This document shows, piece by piece, positions 33,895 through 45,155 of a stretch of 64,000 nucleotides of DNA. Source of the DNA: Ceratopteris richardii (lineage: Eukaryota; Streptophyta; Polypodiopsida; Polypodiales; Pteridaceae); contig CM035428.1 of assembly GCA_020310875.1 (NCBI GenBank), forward strand, positions 108,082,745 to 108,146,744, written 5' to 3'. The translations under genes were made by a program, and so were the position numbers. Positions within the stretch are counted from its first letter, which is position 1; the number at the start of each line of letters is the position of its first letter. The notes below the pieces were generated by a model, which worked only from the letters and a program-made list of their open reading frames with translations, searched no databases and was not told the DNA's origin.

Positions 33895-35200
33895 TTAAGG
33901 ACCATGCAATTAGTGAAATCGATGAAAAATTATTTTGATTGGAGAGGAGACCCCTATGACCATGTGGCCAAGTTTAAGCAAGTGCTACACACCAAACAAG
34001 TGGACCACATGTTCACTCAGTACAATGCATTTGGACTCACACTAAAAAACACAGCCTTAATTAGCTCCAACCTTTACATCAAAGGAAAGTTAGGGATATT
34101 CATCACTTGTTAGGATCATTCATCACTAAGTTCTCTAAAAGTGGGATCAGACACAACCCTTCTTTGTTAATCCACAGTTTTAAATAGAGCTCCCAAGAGA
34201 CCATTAGATTGGTAGGACATAGATTTAGATAGTATATTGAGAGATTCCCAATGCCAAAATTACCCACTCAAGCCAAACAAGTATCTTTGTTTTTGGATGG
34301 GCTATTGAGCTCTAAACTACGATCCTATGTATACTTGAAGGAACCTAGAACTCTATAGCAATGTGTAAGAATCTGTATAGACATTATGGATAACCTAGGG
34401 CATGAGTTAGAACTCTCCAAGGTCTACAAGGAAATGGATAGTTCTACTCATTCTTCCTCGAAACATTGTAGTTCCATACAATATCTAGCTGAGAAGGTAG
34501 CCCAAAAGCTAGGAGTCTCAAGCAAAAAGATACCTAGAATAACGTTTGAATGTGTGGTACGTCAATCTTGTGCCATGTGCTTAGTGTACCGCCCATACAA
34601 CAAGCAAGTGGTTAGACATAACTACCCCCAAGCATACCAACAACCCAATAGATATCTAGGACAATACAACACTCAGCTTCATTACTATAGGTCTCAACAG
34701 AATTATCAGATACCCTACCAGATGCAACCTAGATCCCAACTGGTGCTAGGCCAGCAACTACCACCCCTTGCAAATGTAATCTCTGTCAAATATGTTATGA
34801 AAAAAGAGAACCTGAGTAGAGCATTGATAACCTCATCCCCATTAATCATAGAAAATGATCCTAACTCCAACAGTTTTGACTCTACTCATGTAGATAACCC
34901 CACCACATACTACACAAAGTCACCAGAAGATATGGAAACATATCAATATGAGAGTCCACCGATGGAACCTAGCTGGGAGCCAAACTATGCTAATTTCATG
35001 TATGCCAACCCCAACCCATGGCCTCGATTGAGGAAAACAAGAACATGGGGCCCTAAAGGACCATGCTTTAGGTGCCAAGGAGATCATTACATAAGAGAAT
35101 GACCTCATCCTTTGATAGCAGGACAACCTCAATATTATAACTTTCAAGGTTTTTTTTAATGATTGTGGTAAAGAGAATCTTATACGGGAATGCCCAAAAA
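33895..35200 (+). pseudogene. Gypsy gag with zinc knuckle
   Basis: FDWRGDPYDHVAKFKQVLHT-type sequence (about 33935-33995) is the retrotransposon gag domain, followed by FPMPKLPTQAKQVSLFLDGL (about 34245). The open part 34386-35102 has MDNLGHELELSKVYK, a low-complexity Q/Y/P-rich stretch (34610-34750) and the knuckle CFRCQGDHYIRE (about 35065-35100), whose last Cys codon has become TGA. A second, frameshifted knuckle (ending IRECPK) is near 35160-35200. It would package the RNA; it is broken here. Confidence 0.75.
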
Positions 35201-35582
35201 ACCCTACTAATGCCTCTAAAGTAACCCTTATTAATGTGATAGGCATTCTGCACACTTCAAATGGATCCACACCAACCTATATACCTATCGAGGCTGTCAC
35301 AAGAGCCCACACATTGCTACAAAATCAATAGCCAAACTGAGATAAAGCTATGTTGAATGAGAGGAGGGACAACCTAGTGAATAAAACAATTTTGAATCGA
35401 ATTCTTTGCAATAATTACCCCAATTCACAAGTCCTTGGGAAGTGAAGTCAATTAGTATGAGAGCACCCACTATCTTAGTGAAAAATGAAGAATCAATTAT
35501 TCCTAGGAACATATATATAATCAAGAACACTAAAGTGTAGTGTCACCTAACTTTATAAGAATTACTAAAGGCTAAACTTGAG

Positions 35583-35990
35583 TTGTGGAAACATGTAGTA
35601 GATCAACTAACAGAGATATCCACCACCCAATCTCAAGAAGGTGCACATAAGAGAGTACCAAAGATACCCTTTGGAGACATGAGCGAAGGAGAGGAAGGAA
35701 ATACCTATTTGCCTATCTCCTACTCGGGTTATACCACCAAATCAATCTTAGATTCAGGTGCTAGAGTAGCCATTGCCACCACCTCCTTATGGAAACAGTG
35801 GGGCAAGTTGGCCCTCAAACCCACGAGAATGAAGCTACAGATGGTTGATGGTCATATTGAGAAACCCTTAGGTTTAATGGAAGGAATATATCTCACTATT
35901 TGTGGTGTAGAGTTTGAGCACACCTTCGCCATTTGTGAGTTTGGAAAGAAGCATGCTTATGAGATGATTTTGGGACGTCCTTTTATGTGA
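35583..35990 (+). pseudogene. Gypsy aspartic protease
   Basis: Open frame with the retropepsin active site ILDSGARVAIATTSLW (about 35747-35795) and the C-terminal flap-type end HAYEMILGRPFM (about 35955-35987). About 135 residues, usual for the domain. A stop follows at 35988; the frame resumes at 35994 with a linker (LQDWGTNSLYL, then acidic stretches to 36850). Cleaves the polyprotein in intact elements. Confidence 0.8.
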
Positions 35991-36929
35991 CAATTGAAAA
36001 TCTTACAAGATTGGGGAACCAATTCTTTGTACCTACAACATTTTGGAGTGCATACCAAAGCCAACCTCAAATATTATTCTCATCGTGATGTACCACCGCC
36101 ACCACAATGGAACACTCTCCATAAAGCTCCTAAAGAAAATGAGTTAGCTCAATCTCTAGAATCAGACCCTTCATGGTTGCACAAGGACACTCATTTATGG
36201 ATGTGTAAGGTAGCTAAACAAGAAGAAGAAGAAGGAGTAATAGCCAGAACGTTAGGATCAGAATGATACCCATGTGAACTTTAAGGTCCTGCCTATGCAC
36301 CTATAGTATTCCTAGATGAGGAACTTGAGCCTCATGGTTGGGTAGAGATTTTATCCACCATGGACATATCGGTAAACAAAGGACAATGGACCCCTTAGTG
36401 CGATGAGGATGGGTATGATAATTCCATCTTTCTGATAGAACCCATGGAAGAAGAGCCTATTTTAGAACACTATATGAAAGTGATCCCAGAGCCGAACAAG
36501 ACAAGTGATGAAGAGCTAGAGTCTATTATTCTGAAACCCTTTTGCTCTTCAGAAGAAGAATATCTTTATTTCATCGAAGACACCACCCTTGAGGTAGGGG
36601 AAGGATAACCAAATTGAACAGCTCAAGTCACTTACAAAGGTCAAGAAGAATAAGCAGAAGGAAGAAAGAAAGAAGGCACCTAGGTAAGAAGAAGAAGAAG
36701 AATCCCTAGTGGAAGTATTGGAGAACTTTAAGAAATATGAAAAAGAAGATAGAATAATAATGGTAAGAATGCAGAAGAGAGAAGCAAGTATGAGAGAACC
36801 ATACGACAATTGAGAAAAGACTAAGAAGATTATAGTGATAGTCAAAGAAGGGGAAGAAAAATGTACATATATAGGGCATGATTTAATAGAGAATGAGGAA
36901 GGAGAATTGATATCTCTATTGAGAGAGTA

Positions 36930-38130
36930 TAGAGAGGTGTTTGCATGGAGTTATATGGATTGAAAGGAGTAGACCCTGACATATGCTCCCATAGAATTCC
37001 TATGACTCAAGAAGCTAAGCCATCAAAACAAAAACCATACACTTATAATGATAATTATGCAACCAAGATTAAGGAAGAGGTAGATCGCTTGATAGAAGTT
37101 GGGTTCATCTATGAGATTGAGCATATGGAATGGGTATCACCCATTGTGGTAGTGCCCAAGAAGAACAAGAAGCTACATGTTTGCATTAACCTAAAAAATG
37201 TTAATGCAATCAATATTTGAGATAGTTATCCACTTCCTATCATTGAGCACTTACTAGAATGAGTAGATGGCAAGGAATTTTACAACTTCCTTGATGGATT
37301 CTCAAGCTACAATCAGGTGGCCATTGCTCCAAAAGACCAGCATAAAATGGATTTTGCTAGAGAATGGGGCATATCTGCATTTCATGTAATGCCATTTGGG
37401 CTAACAAATGCACGGCTAACAAATGCACCTGCTACTTTTCAGGGGCTGATATTTCATGTCTTTAAGGAGTTCTTATGAAAGAACTTGGAAGTCTATGTTG
37501 ACAATTTGTGTGCTCATTCCAATATTAGGAAATCACATAGTCTAGAATTGAAACAAGTCTTTGATAAATTTCGAGAATACTAGGTCTGTTGGAACCCAAA
37601 AAAATGTGTTTTCATGCTCAGGCAAGGCAAGATTCTAGGACACATCGTGTCGAAGAATGGAATCTGACTAAGTTTGAATGGATGGATGAATGTGAGAAAT
37701 CATCTAATGAACTCAAACAACATGTGTTCAACACGCATTTTGATGACACCAAATTGGAGTAAGCCATTCCATGAACACGTGGATACATCCAACTATGCCA
37801 TAGGGTGTGTGTTGGCACAACCTATGAGTGATAGCAATATAGATCTCCCCATAGCATATGCAAGTAGACAGTTGAACGCAACAGAAAGAAATTACACCTC
37901 TACTAAGCGATAGGGATTATGAATTATTTATGTAGTAAAGGAATTCAGACACTATTTGTTGGCAAACAAATTCAAGTTTCTCACAAAGCACCAAGCATTG
38001 CTATACCTAGTCAACAAACCTTGTAACACGGGTAGATTGATACATTGGTTTTTGCTGTTAATGGAGTATGACTTTGAAGTGGTAGTTAGAAAAGGAAAAA
38101 CCCACCTTGGAGCCAATCACCTTTCATGAT
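36930..38130 (+). pseudogene. Gypsy reverse transcriptase and RNase H
   Basis: RT starts near HRIPMTQEAKPSKQKPYTYN (about 36990). WVSPIVVVPKKNKKLHVCIN and YNFLDGFSSYNQVAIAPKDQ follow, then an in-frame exact duplication (37399-37413, 37414-37428). The active site reads YVDN (37494-37505), so the second Asp is changed. RNase H follows: TSNYAIGCVLAQPMSD (about 37785), PIAYASRQLNATERNYTSTK (37850-37910), HYLLANKFKFLTKHQAL. Stops at about 37220, 37260, 37480, 37580 and 37910. Confidence 0.85.
37399..37428. repeat. 15-bp exact tandem duplication in gypsy RT
   Basis: GGCTAACAAATGCAC occurs twice back to back and adds five residues in frame in the conserved NAP.TF block of RT. Confidence 0.9.
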
Positions 38131-38279
38131 TGACTATGGGAGATGCCCCTCAAGGAATAGTTGATGATTTACCGGATGAATATTTTTTTAATCTTGAAGT
38201 AGTGATAGAATGGGCCAAATGATTGTCCCTATTCTTACCTTTGAACCCAAGAAATCTCAAATTAGAATTAGGGAACCAA

Positions 38280-39745
38280 AGATGACCAAGTCCAAGCAAT
38301 ACCAAATACTGATAGGAAGCATTTACAAACATGATAATCAAAAGATCCTTGCTTGTTGTGTAGAGGAATCTGAGCATGAGAAATGATTGCAATTAGTACA
38401 TGTATGTGCATTAAAGCAACACCATTCGAAACACGACACACTGTAGAATGCATAGATTAGGAGTATAGTGGCCTTCGATGCAAGCGAATGTCTACAAATT
38501 GTGCAAGGAATGCCTAGTTTGTTGTGTTAGACCACCAAGTGAACATGCAACCTTATACCATGTGTCTCTAACACCAGAATGGAGCGAGGCAATGGTAATC
38601 TACTTGAGGATGAAGACATTCCCTCAAGGAATGACCATAGTGAGACAAAGAAGTCTAGAGCAAGAAGCTCAAGATTACACACTTATTGGCAATAATGTGT
38701 ACAAATGAGGAAGCGATGGATACTTGAGACAATATGTTCATGAGAGAGACTACTTGAGCATATTAGACACTACACACCAGGGTGTTGCAGGAGGTCATTT
38801 TGGACCCGATGGAATAATCAAGGCCATACTCTTCTCAGAATTATGGTGGCCCACTCTTCATATGGATGCACATACATATGTGAAGAGGTGTGATGTATGC
38901 CAAAGATCTCAGTTTCCTACTCGCAGAGATGAGATGCCATTGAAACCCATGATGGGTGGGCTTACTTTCTCTAAGTAGGGTATATATTTTTTTGGACCCA
39001 TTAACCCCCTACTAAAGGCACTCATGATGAATACATCATTATAGCAATAGACTATCTCACCAAATGGGTAGAGGCTAAGGATACCAAAAAGAATGATGCA
39101 CACACAACTGCAAAATTCTTATTTGAGAATGTCTTCAAACTAGGTATGGATTACCTATAGAGCTAGTGATCGATAGAGGAACTCACTTTCTAAAAAAAGT
39201 CATCGAATATCTGTTACAGGATTTTATGGTGATTCACAAGAAGTCAGTAGCATATCATCCTCAGACCAATGGACATGTAGAAGTACTAATAAGATCCTTT
39301 GCAATGTACTTACTAAACTCATAAAGAACAAACATTAAGATTGGGACAAATAGTTACATCACATTGTTTGGGAATATCGAGTTGTCTATAAAATTGTACT
39401 CAATGCAAATCCCTTTCATGTGGTTTTCGATAAAAATGCAGTGCTTCCCTTGGATTTTTTGATACCCACCTTTAAGGTAACACAAGAGCATCAATCGACT
39501 AGCCACAAGTTATCATCAAGGATCATGGACTTGGAAAGATTAGGAGAGATTAGGTTGAGAGCAGAAGCAGCCAAGAAGTGACAAAAAGCATATTTTGATG
39601 CACATGTCAAAGACAACGGCTTGAAAGAAGGAGATTCAGTTTTAGTCTATACAGTGAAGCAACACACAAGAGAGCTAGAGAAACATGGTTATGGACCTAT
39701 GATTATCAACAAGCTTTCAACGAGTGTAGTTGTACAATTAGCCAC
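38280..39745 (+). pseudogene. Gypsy integrase
   Basis: Zinc-binding region: HQGVAGGHFGPDGIIKAILF (about 38775), then WWPTLHMDAHTYVKRCDVCQ (HHCC). Core remnants: IYFFGPINPL, then frames broken near 39000-39300 (YHPQTNGHVE-type region readable at about 39255). C-terminal part: VLNANPFHVVFDKNAVLPLD (about 39395-39450) and LKEGDSVLVYTVKQHTRELE, ending GYGPMIINKLS. Many stops. The following ORF starts in the integrase tail. Confidence 0.8.
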
Positions 39746-40216
39746 TTGGAAGGAGAGATAATGCCTAACTATATTAGTGGTTGTAGAGTTAAGCTTTATC
39801 AAGAACCTCTCATTGATGATATGCTTAGACAACTCACATTGGCAAAGAAGCATAAAGAGGAAGAGAAGCGAATAAGAGAAGAAGCTCAGGTAGAGGCCTT
39901 AAAATGCATTAAACGTATGAAATTAAGAAGACAAGGGCTAGGAAGAGAACATTATAACCTGTTAGAAGCCCTCGAGGTGACCCCAAGAACCAACATAGAA
40001 GCCCCTAGATATCCTATGGCAATGTGCCAAACAAGGCTTACAGTGAAACCTAGCATAGTGGATAGAAGGCCATTCATTACAATTAGTCTAGGGCAAGATA
40101 ATACATTCCAGGAGATTAAGGCACTGATTGATTCAAGTGCTGCAACTAGTGCATTAGGTGGTCTCACTATCAAGACATGGGAGTCGAAATACAACCTAGA
40201 GAAGCATGCCTCATAA
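39746..40216 (+). CDS. Extra ORF after gypsy integrase, retropepsin-like segment
   Basis: An uninterrupted frame of 156 codons in an otherwise decayed element. Its first part (GEIMPNYISGCRVKLYQEPL) still looks like the integrase tail. Then comes a charged, probably coiled helix (KKHKEEEKRIREEAQVEALK), and at about residues 107-146 (RRPFITISLGQDNTF, then IKALIDSSAATSALG) a pattern like the start of an aspartic protease, with DSS where the active site DSG would be. The flap and second half of such a domain are not seen before the TAA at 40214; a related frame continues. The element already has its own protease at 35583. It could be a captured or duplicated protease domain or a chance resemblance. 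I keep the start at 39746 as the first Met of the open frame; it may be a continuation of pol. Confidence 0.5.
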   Translation: MEGEIMPNYISGCRVKLYQEPLIDDMLRQLTLAKKHKEEEKRIREEAQVEALKCIKRMKLRRQGLGREHYNLLEALEVTPRTNIEAPRYPMAMCQTRLTVKPSIVDRRPFITISLGQDNTFQEIKALIDSSAATSALGGLTIKTWESKYNLEKHAS

Positions 40217-40553
40217 GGCTTGGAGCCCCATCCCCCATGTGATGAATGTGAAGGAGTATCGAAAGGTTTTTGGACAAATCCCTCCTCCAACAACTACCCT
40301 AGGTCAGATAGGCACTATCAATGGCCAAATGGGCACCATAGGAGGACAGATGGGCACCATCAGTGGACAAATGGGGACAATATTCTCCTCGTGTGCTCCC
40401 TCCACACTTCTTGTGGCCTGCCTAGTTCTGTTGTGCAACATACTTCACCTCCTAATGGGCAGGTCATGCAAGTGTTGGATCTCCCTTCTTTTCCAAAGTA
40501 GAGTGTCAACCGGACCTCTCAACCGCCACCACAGAAAATTCAACCACAAATAG
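40206..40553 (+). pseudogene. Proline/glycine-rich continuation with 7-residue repeats
   Basis: In the +1 frame relative to the preceding ORF, this encodes VFGQIPPPTTTLGQ then GTINGQM-GTIGGQM-GTISGQM-GTIFS. The DNA basis is a 21-bp tandem repeat (40311-40373). The adjoining sequence to about 40700 remains rich in P, Q and N in several frames, so it is probably a disordered C-terminal tail broken by shifts. Confidence 0.45.
40311..40373. repeat. 21-bp tandem repeat, three units
   Basis: Units at 40311, 40332 and 40353, consensus GGCACCATCAGTGGACAAATG with a few substitutions. The multiple-of-three length preserves a GTIxGQM heptad. Confidence 0.9.
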
Positions 40554-40700
40554 GAAACCCCAATCGATGACAACCTCCCCATAATATCATATGGTGGAGG
40601 TAGCACGGGCATACCAAAGCAATTGGTACAAATCAAGTATGGGCACCAAAAGGTTAGTAAATAATCACCGACCATCTCCAACAGTGTAGGACACAAAGTG

Positions 40701-41494
40701 AAGACGAATCTGAATCAACCTCAATGTTCTAGAACACTTAGAAATTCTCCATCAATGAGAATTTGACAAGTCTCGGTACTGAAGGAGTATCTAACAAGTA
40801 AGCCCAACCCCACTCGAGTTTGGATACCCAAAGGCTATCCCATTGCTCAGAAACCAAACCATGTAATAACTACTCCTCCGACAACGTACTCACCAACCTC
40901 ATCTACTCCAAACCCATCCCTTGTATCTCACCCAAGAAATCAGGATCATTCACCAACCCTTAGAAAGTGTGTGCCAAAATGCCCCAAACCCCTACTTACA
41001 TCCCATTGTATAGTATGAAAACTCCTTGTACTAACCTTCATCTTTGTAAACACTCCCTACCCCTTAATCCTTGTAAAAAATAACCACTATTAACTCACTA
41101 ATCTTTGGAATGACATCTCTCCTAAAAAGATATGTATGCATTATTCAGAGCATGTAGGAATTCGAGACCTGCATTAGTTACTCAGAGATCATTATACAAT
41201 CACCCCACACACAAGGCTACATGGGCTACACATTAGTTATGGAAAGGGATTACGGTTTCACTTTATTGGGATCATAATTAATTTCCATGCTAATGTGTTA
41301 TCCTTTTGTAGCAGATCTCTTACACAAACACTAAGCACCACAATGTAAGTAGAAGGAACTTCCAATGCTGGCACCAGCACATCACCCGTGGATTTTGAGA
41401 ATCTATTGGTAGAGGCCCACCCCTCAATGCAGCCTCCACCTTTTCAGGACTTGATTGCACAAATTTGTATTGATCATCTCCCATAGGAAGGACA
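40701..41494. other. No gene seen
   Basis: Possibly the gypsy 3' untranslated region; no polypurine tract or LTR could be identified. Confidence 0.35.
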
Positions 41495-42016
41495 TGTGAT
41501 TCAACTTGGAATAGGTAGCATGGTTTGTCTACTTGTGAATATCAATTTTCATATCATTTTGGCCATTAGATTGTGAGATAAGTTCTCCATAAGCAGCCTA
41601 TGTCTGCTCATTGTCATCTTCCTAAAAAGTCGAGATTACACCCCCAACTTCTTAATATCATTTCGCATCATATACTCATCCTAAATTAGTGAATAACGTC
41701 TAATAGGGAGATACGATCTTCATTTAACTATTCTAAATGCTCTCAGGTCAATTGTAATCACTAAGTGAGCACTCAATATTTTTTTAGAGGAACCTAGTCC
41801 ATAAATAGCAAGTTTTTGGAACCCTTCAACTATGAAAGTTATCTATTTCGATATAACTATTTGAGAATTATGCTCCAATGTACATGGTGGGTCCAACTGC
41901 ATATTTGGGAAGCTTAAGGTGTCTACTAAGGTACTCTAAAGCTACATTGGTAGGTGTAGAGCAGGATTTGTGCAACACCACCTCATCTTTGGGGTGTATC
42001 CAACCATCTCCTCATA
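41495..42016 (+). repeat. Isolated copia C-type LTR (3' part)
   Basis: About 500 bp similar to 19574-20120 (opposite strand), ending ..CCATCTCCTCATA at 42016. TATA-like CCATAAATAGCAAG near 41802. No primer site or gag follows, and the U3 start is missing or unrecognisable, so this is a solo or broken LTR. Confidence 0.7.
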
Positions 42017-42099
42017 GATACCACACTAAAGGTTGGCAGTTTGATGATGATTTAAATTCACTCAAAGAATAATTTTGAGATCAAAGTTATTTCTCATAA

Positions 42100-43250
42100 A
42101 GATTTATGAAATTATTATAAACCTTAAGTTGATGGATGTATAAAGATTTAAATTTTTTAGTTTGAAAGAGCATGTCTCAAATGAGTTTAAGTATCTTATA
42201 AGCTTGAATCGATTACACAAAGTTACAGTTCTTCCTTCCACTTCTGAAGACCTCGGACTTGCCTTTGACAGAGCATGAAAGTCATTTTTGTGAAGCTCAA
42301 ATTTAGTGAGTTGGAAAAGGTAACTAAATTAAACATCACAGATAGATGTTTTGTATCAAATCTATTCAATTTTAGGAGACACTTTGTATATATTGAGTCT
42401 TCAATAAATCATTGATCTATAGATTTTTACTTCAAGCAAGAGCTCATAGCAAACTATAGTTGGTGAAGAAAGACTTCAAATTTCTCAGAAAGAGTTTGAG
42501 CAAATCTTCAAGATAAACGAGTTAGAAATCACTCAAAGACTTCATAACTCCAAAGACGTCTTTGAGAAAATATCCTAAGTTGGGATACTTCTAAAATTCT
42601 TCTAGGATTTTTGTTGGTCCAATGGAAGTATTTCCCAAAAGTGAAAGGTACACTAATTTCCTACATTCTACACAAGACCTTAAACCCCAATAGGACACAT
42701 TAGTCCTTTGGTTGGGAAAAAGGTCAATGAATGTTGGTTAGAAGTGGACCATGGTAGAAACATCTAAGTTAGATGCTTCGGTGAACCTAAGTAAAACTTT
42801 GTTTGCCAAACCAAAATTCAATTGAATTTGAAGAGAGTTCTCAAAAACTTAAACTCCCAAGAGAATCCACCCATTTTCTCTGTCCATGCATAAGTAATTC
42901 TTGGAAATACATCAGGGAAGAAATGTGGCTAGGGATATCTTGGTTTCACCCATATCTTGGTTTCACCCCTATCTTGGTTTCACCCACTTAATATGTTCAT
43001 GCTCAAACATCATATGGAGAAAACAATAAATTGTGCAAGGATGGTTTCTACTCCACCTTCATCACTTTGGCCCATAATTTGCACTAGATTCATCCTATCA
43101 AGTGAAAAGATAGATCATGCTTAGTAGGATTTGGAAAAGTATTAATTCTCCTCTTTTCAAATCCAATCCAAGGGAAATTCCCATCACAATACAAGGAGAA
43201 ACTTTTTTAGTTACTTTTGTGGTCCTTATAGATGGTTGAAATAGGCCAAA
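42100..43250 (+). repeat. Dispersed noncoding repeat R1, copy (plus)
   Basis: Clearly similar, in inverted orientation, to about 56050-57080. Shared blocks: GAATC(G/A)ATTACA.A(A/G)AGTT, AAATTAAA, TTCAATTTTAG(G/A)AGA, AAGTGGACCATGG and CATCTAA.TTAGATG. No coding potential. A 23-bp triplicated TATCTTGGTTTCACCC run lies at 42938-42990. Confidence 0.65.
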
Positions 43251-43489
43251 GTAACTCAAGATTGGTTGTCATAACAATTGACATTGAAACACAAACATAG
43301 AGATATACAATACCACTTGATGAATTAGACCCATGCAGTTGTCATACCATTCCCTAGATAGCTTGCCTCCTTCTTGCCCTTATGTTTGACTAAATCCATG
43401 TGTTTATCTTTTTTACCAAATCTTGAATGAACTCCTTCTTTTCCTTATGTTTGACTCCTTCTTCTTTTCTACTTTTGATCACGATTCTC

Positions 43490-44242
43490 TCAAATCCATG
43501 TGTTGATATCATGTTCTGTTACCAAGAACACTTTCTCTGATGTGTTATCCAAGTAGACAACTTTTCTTGGTATCTCTGGGTCCTTGAACTCGTAGATGAT
43601 GACTATGCCCAATTGGCTAGGTTGATTTGGCTTGAATCTCCAAAAGGCTTCCTCTGTTTCTCTATTCAAGAATAGTTCTATGCTTTTGTTATCTTGAGGA
43701 ATCCAATCTGGAGTGATCACTCTGGTCAAAACTGACTTGCCTCTAGGAGTTTGGGGTCCTTGTCCTACATTTCCTTGTTCTAGGTCTCCTATCTCATTCT
43801 CAAGAATGATATTTCCAAACTCATTAGTCCTATCTGGTAGGTTGGTGACCACATACATGGTTCCTTCCTTATCAATGTATGAACCCTCTTCGAACTTGAG
43901 CACCGTGTCTTCAAGTCCAAAGGGTTGATCTAGATTTTTGAGTTGGACCACTGATCGCCTCAGGCCATCCTCATAGATGTGAGCACCTAATCGGTTGGTC
44001 CGAATATATTCCAATTGTGTCTTATAGGGACCTTCTGGTGTTTGTAGATGGGCACTTCCTGAGCCACCTGCTGGTTTCCCCATGCTAAAAGACATTTCAG
44101 AGTCACTTGTGTCAGAGCTTAGTACGTAAGGACAACCACTTAGTTGTTGTGCCCAAGACTTAGCTGTATGGTTGACACTAGACTGAGAAGATCTAATGCT
44201 TTGTCTATCCTTGCCTAGGTGTCTACCAGATCTCAGGTTCAT
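43490..44242 (-). CDS. Gypsy N-terminal ORF, intact 250-codon copy
   Basis: ATG at 44242, stop at 43490, no internal stop. It begins MNLRSGRHLGKDRQSIRSSQ (basic start), then YEDGLRRSVVQLKNLDQPFG, DKEGTMYVVTNLPDRTNEFG, TPRGKSVLTRVI, PDWIPQDNKSIELFLNRETE and IIYEFKDPEIPRKVVYLDNT. It has no transmembrane segment or known catalytic motif. It aligns over most of its length with the broken copy at 32909-33640, so it is a real conserved gene of this element, likely the first part of gag or an accessory ORF. Function unknown. Confidence 0.7.
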   Translation of the reverse strand: MNLRSGRHLGKDRQSIRSSQSSVNHTAKSWAQQLSGCPYVLSSDTSDSEMSFSMGKPAGGSGSAHLQTPEGPYKTQLEYIRTNRLGAHIYEDGLRRSVVQLKNLDQPFGLEDTVLKFEEGSYIDKEGTMYVVTNLPDRTNEFGNIILENEIGDLEQGNVGQGPQTPRGKSVLTRVITPDWIPQDNKSIELFLNRETEEAFWRFKPNQPSQLGIVIIYEFKDPEIPRKVVYLDNTSEKVFLVTEHDINTWI

Positions 44243-44514
44243 AAGCTTTGGCTAAGAGTCCAAAATTTCCCCTTGGTATGGTTCAAAAATCCTTTGGAGC
44301 CCCCTTGGTTTCCTAGTCCCACTTGAAGCCCAACTTCAAATTATCCTATCTAAAAATCAACATGTTATTCTTATATAAAACAGTTGAGGCCATGTAGGAT
44401 TCGAAACGAGCTTTCCAGCGAGCTATAGAGCTCAAAAAATGGACTTTGGATGAAAAAGTTATGTCAAATCAGGCTCCTGGGGGTCAAAACAGGCAAACAG
44501 GACCTTTTTGGAAA

Positions 44515-45155
44515 AAATCGCGATTTTGTGAAATCAAGAGAATCGCGATTTTGTGAAATCAAGAGAATCGTGATTTTGTGAAATCAAGAGAATTGCGATT
44601 TTGTGAGCTTCAAGAGAATCGCGATTTTGTGAACTTCAAGAGAATCGCGATGCTGTAAATCTCCAGAGAATCGTGATTTGTGAATCTCAAGAGAATCGCG
44701 ATGCTATGAAATCAGAGAATCGCGATCCTGTGAAACCAAGAGAATCGCGATTTTGAGCAGAGAATCGTGTTTTCACAGAATCGTCTTTTCACAAAATCTT
44801 GTTTTTGCTGAAAATTGTGATTTGTGAGAATCGCGATTTTGAGCAGAGAATCGTGTTTTCACAGAATCGTCTTTTCACAAAATCGTGTTTTTGCTGAAAA
44901 TCGTGATTTGTGAGAATCGCGATTTTGAGCACAACCACAGAATCGTGTTTTCTCCGAATCGTGTTTTTTTGGCTGAAAATCGTGATTTGTGAAAATCGCA
45001 ATTTTGAGCAGAACCATAGAATCGTGATTCAGAAAATGACCACAGAATCGTGTTCTTTTCAAAAGGCTTTTAGGCGGGAAACAGAGAATCACGATTTTCA
45101 AAAAAATTTGAATTTTCACAAAATCGCGATTTTCATCACAGAATCGTGTTTTTTG
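44515..45155. repeat. AATCGCGATT-type degenerate tandem array
   Basis: About 29 imperfect units of 16-26 bp, each centred on (A)ATCG(C/T)GATT or AATCGTGTTTT. The core AATCGCGATT is a perfect 10-bp palindrome. Unit spacing varies; one 86-bp higher-order block is repeated in tandem (44759 and 44845). It lies in the leader between the primer site (45478-45495) and the ORF start (44242). Open frames here on both strands are by-products of the repeat. Confidence 0.9.

Larger units (their letters stand above)
32909..40700 (+). mobile_element. Decayed Ty3/gypsy element with extra 3' ORF
   Basis: Order on plus: an N-terminal ORF, gag with zinc knuckles, protease, RT, RNase H, integrase, then an additional ORF. 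RT before integrase shows the Ty3/gypsy order. Neither LTR was identified, so the limits are those of the coding remnants. The N-terminal ORF is homologous to the minus-strand copy at 43490-44242, whose leader has the TGGCGCCGTTGCCGGGGA primer site. Stops and shifts are common, so this is an old copy. Confidence 0.8.

Noticed and set aside
44515..45155. CRISPR-like array
   Set aside because: Units are degenerate, contiguous and without unique spacers; the context is a plant retrotransposon leader.
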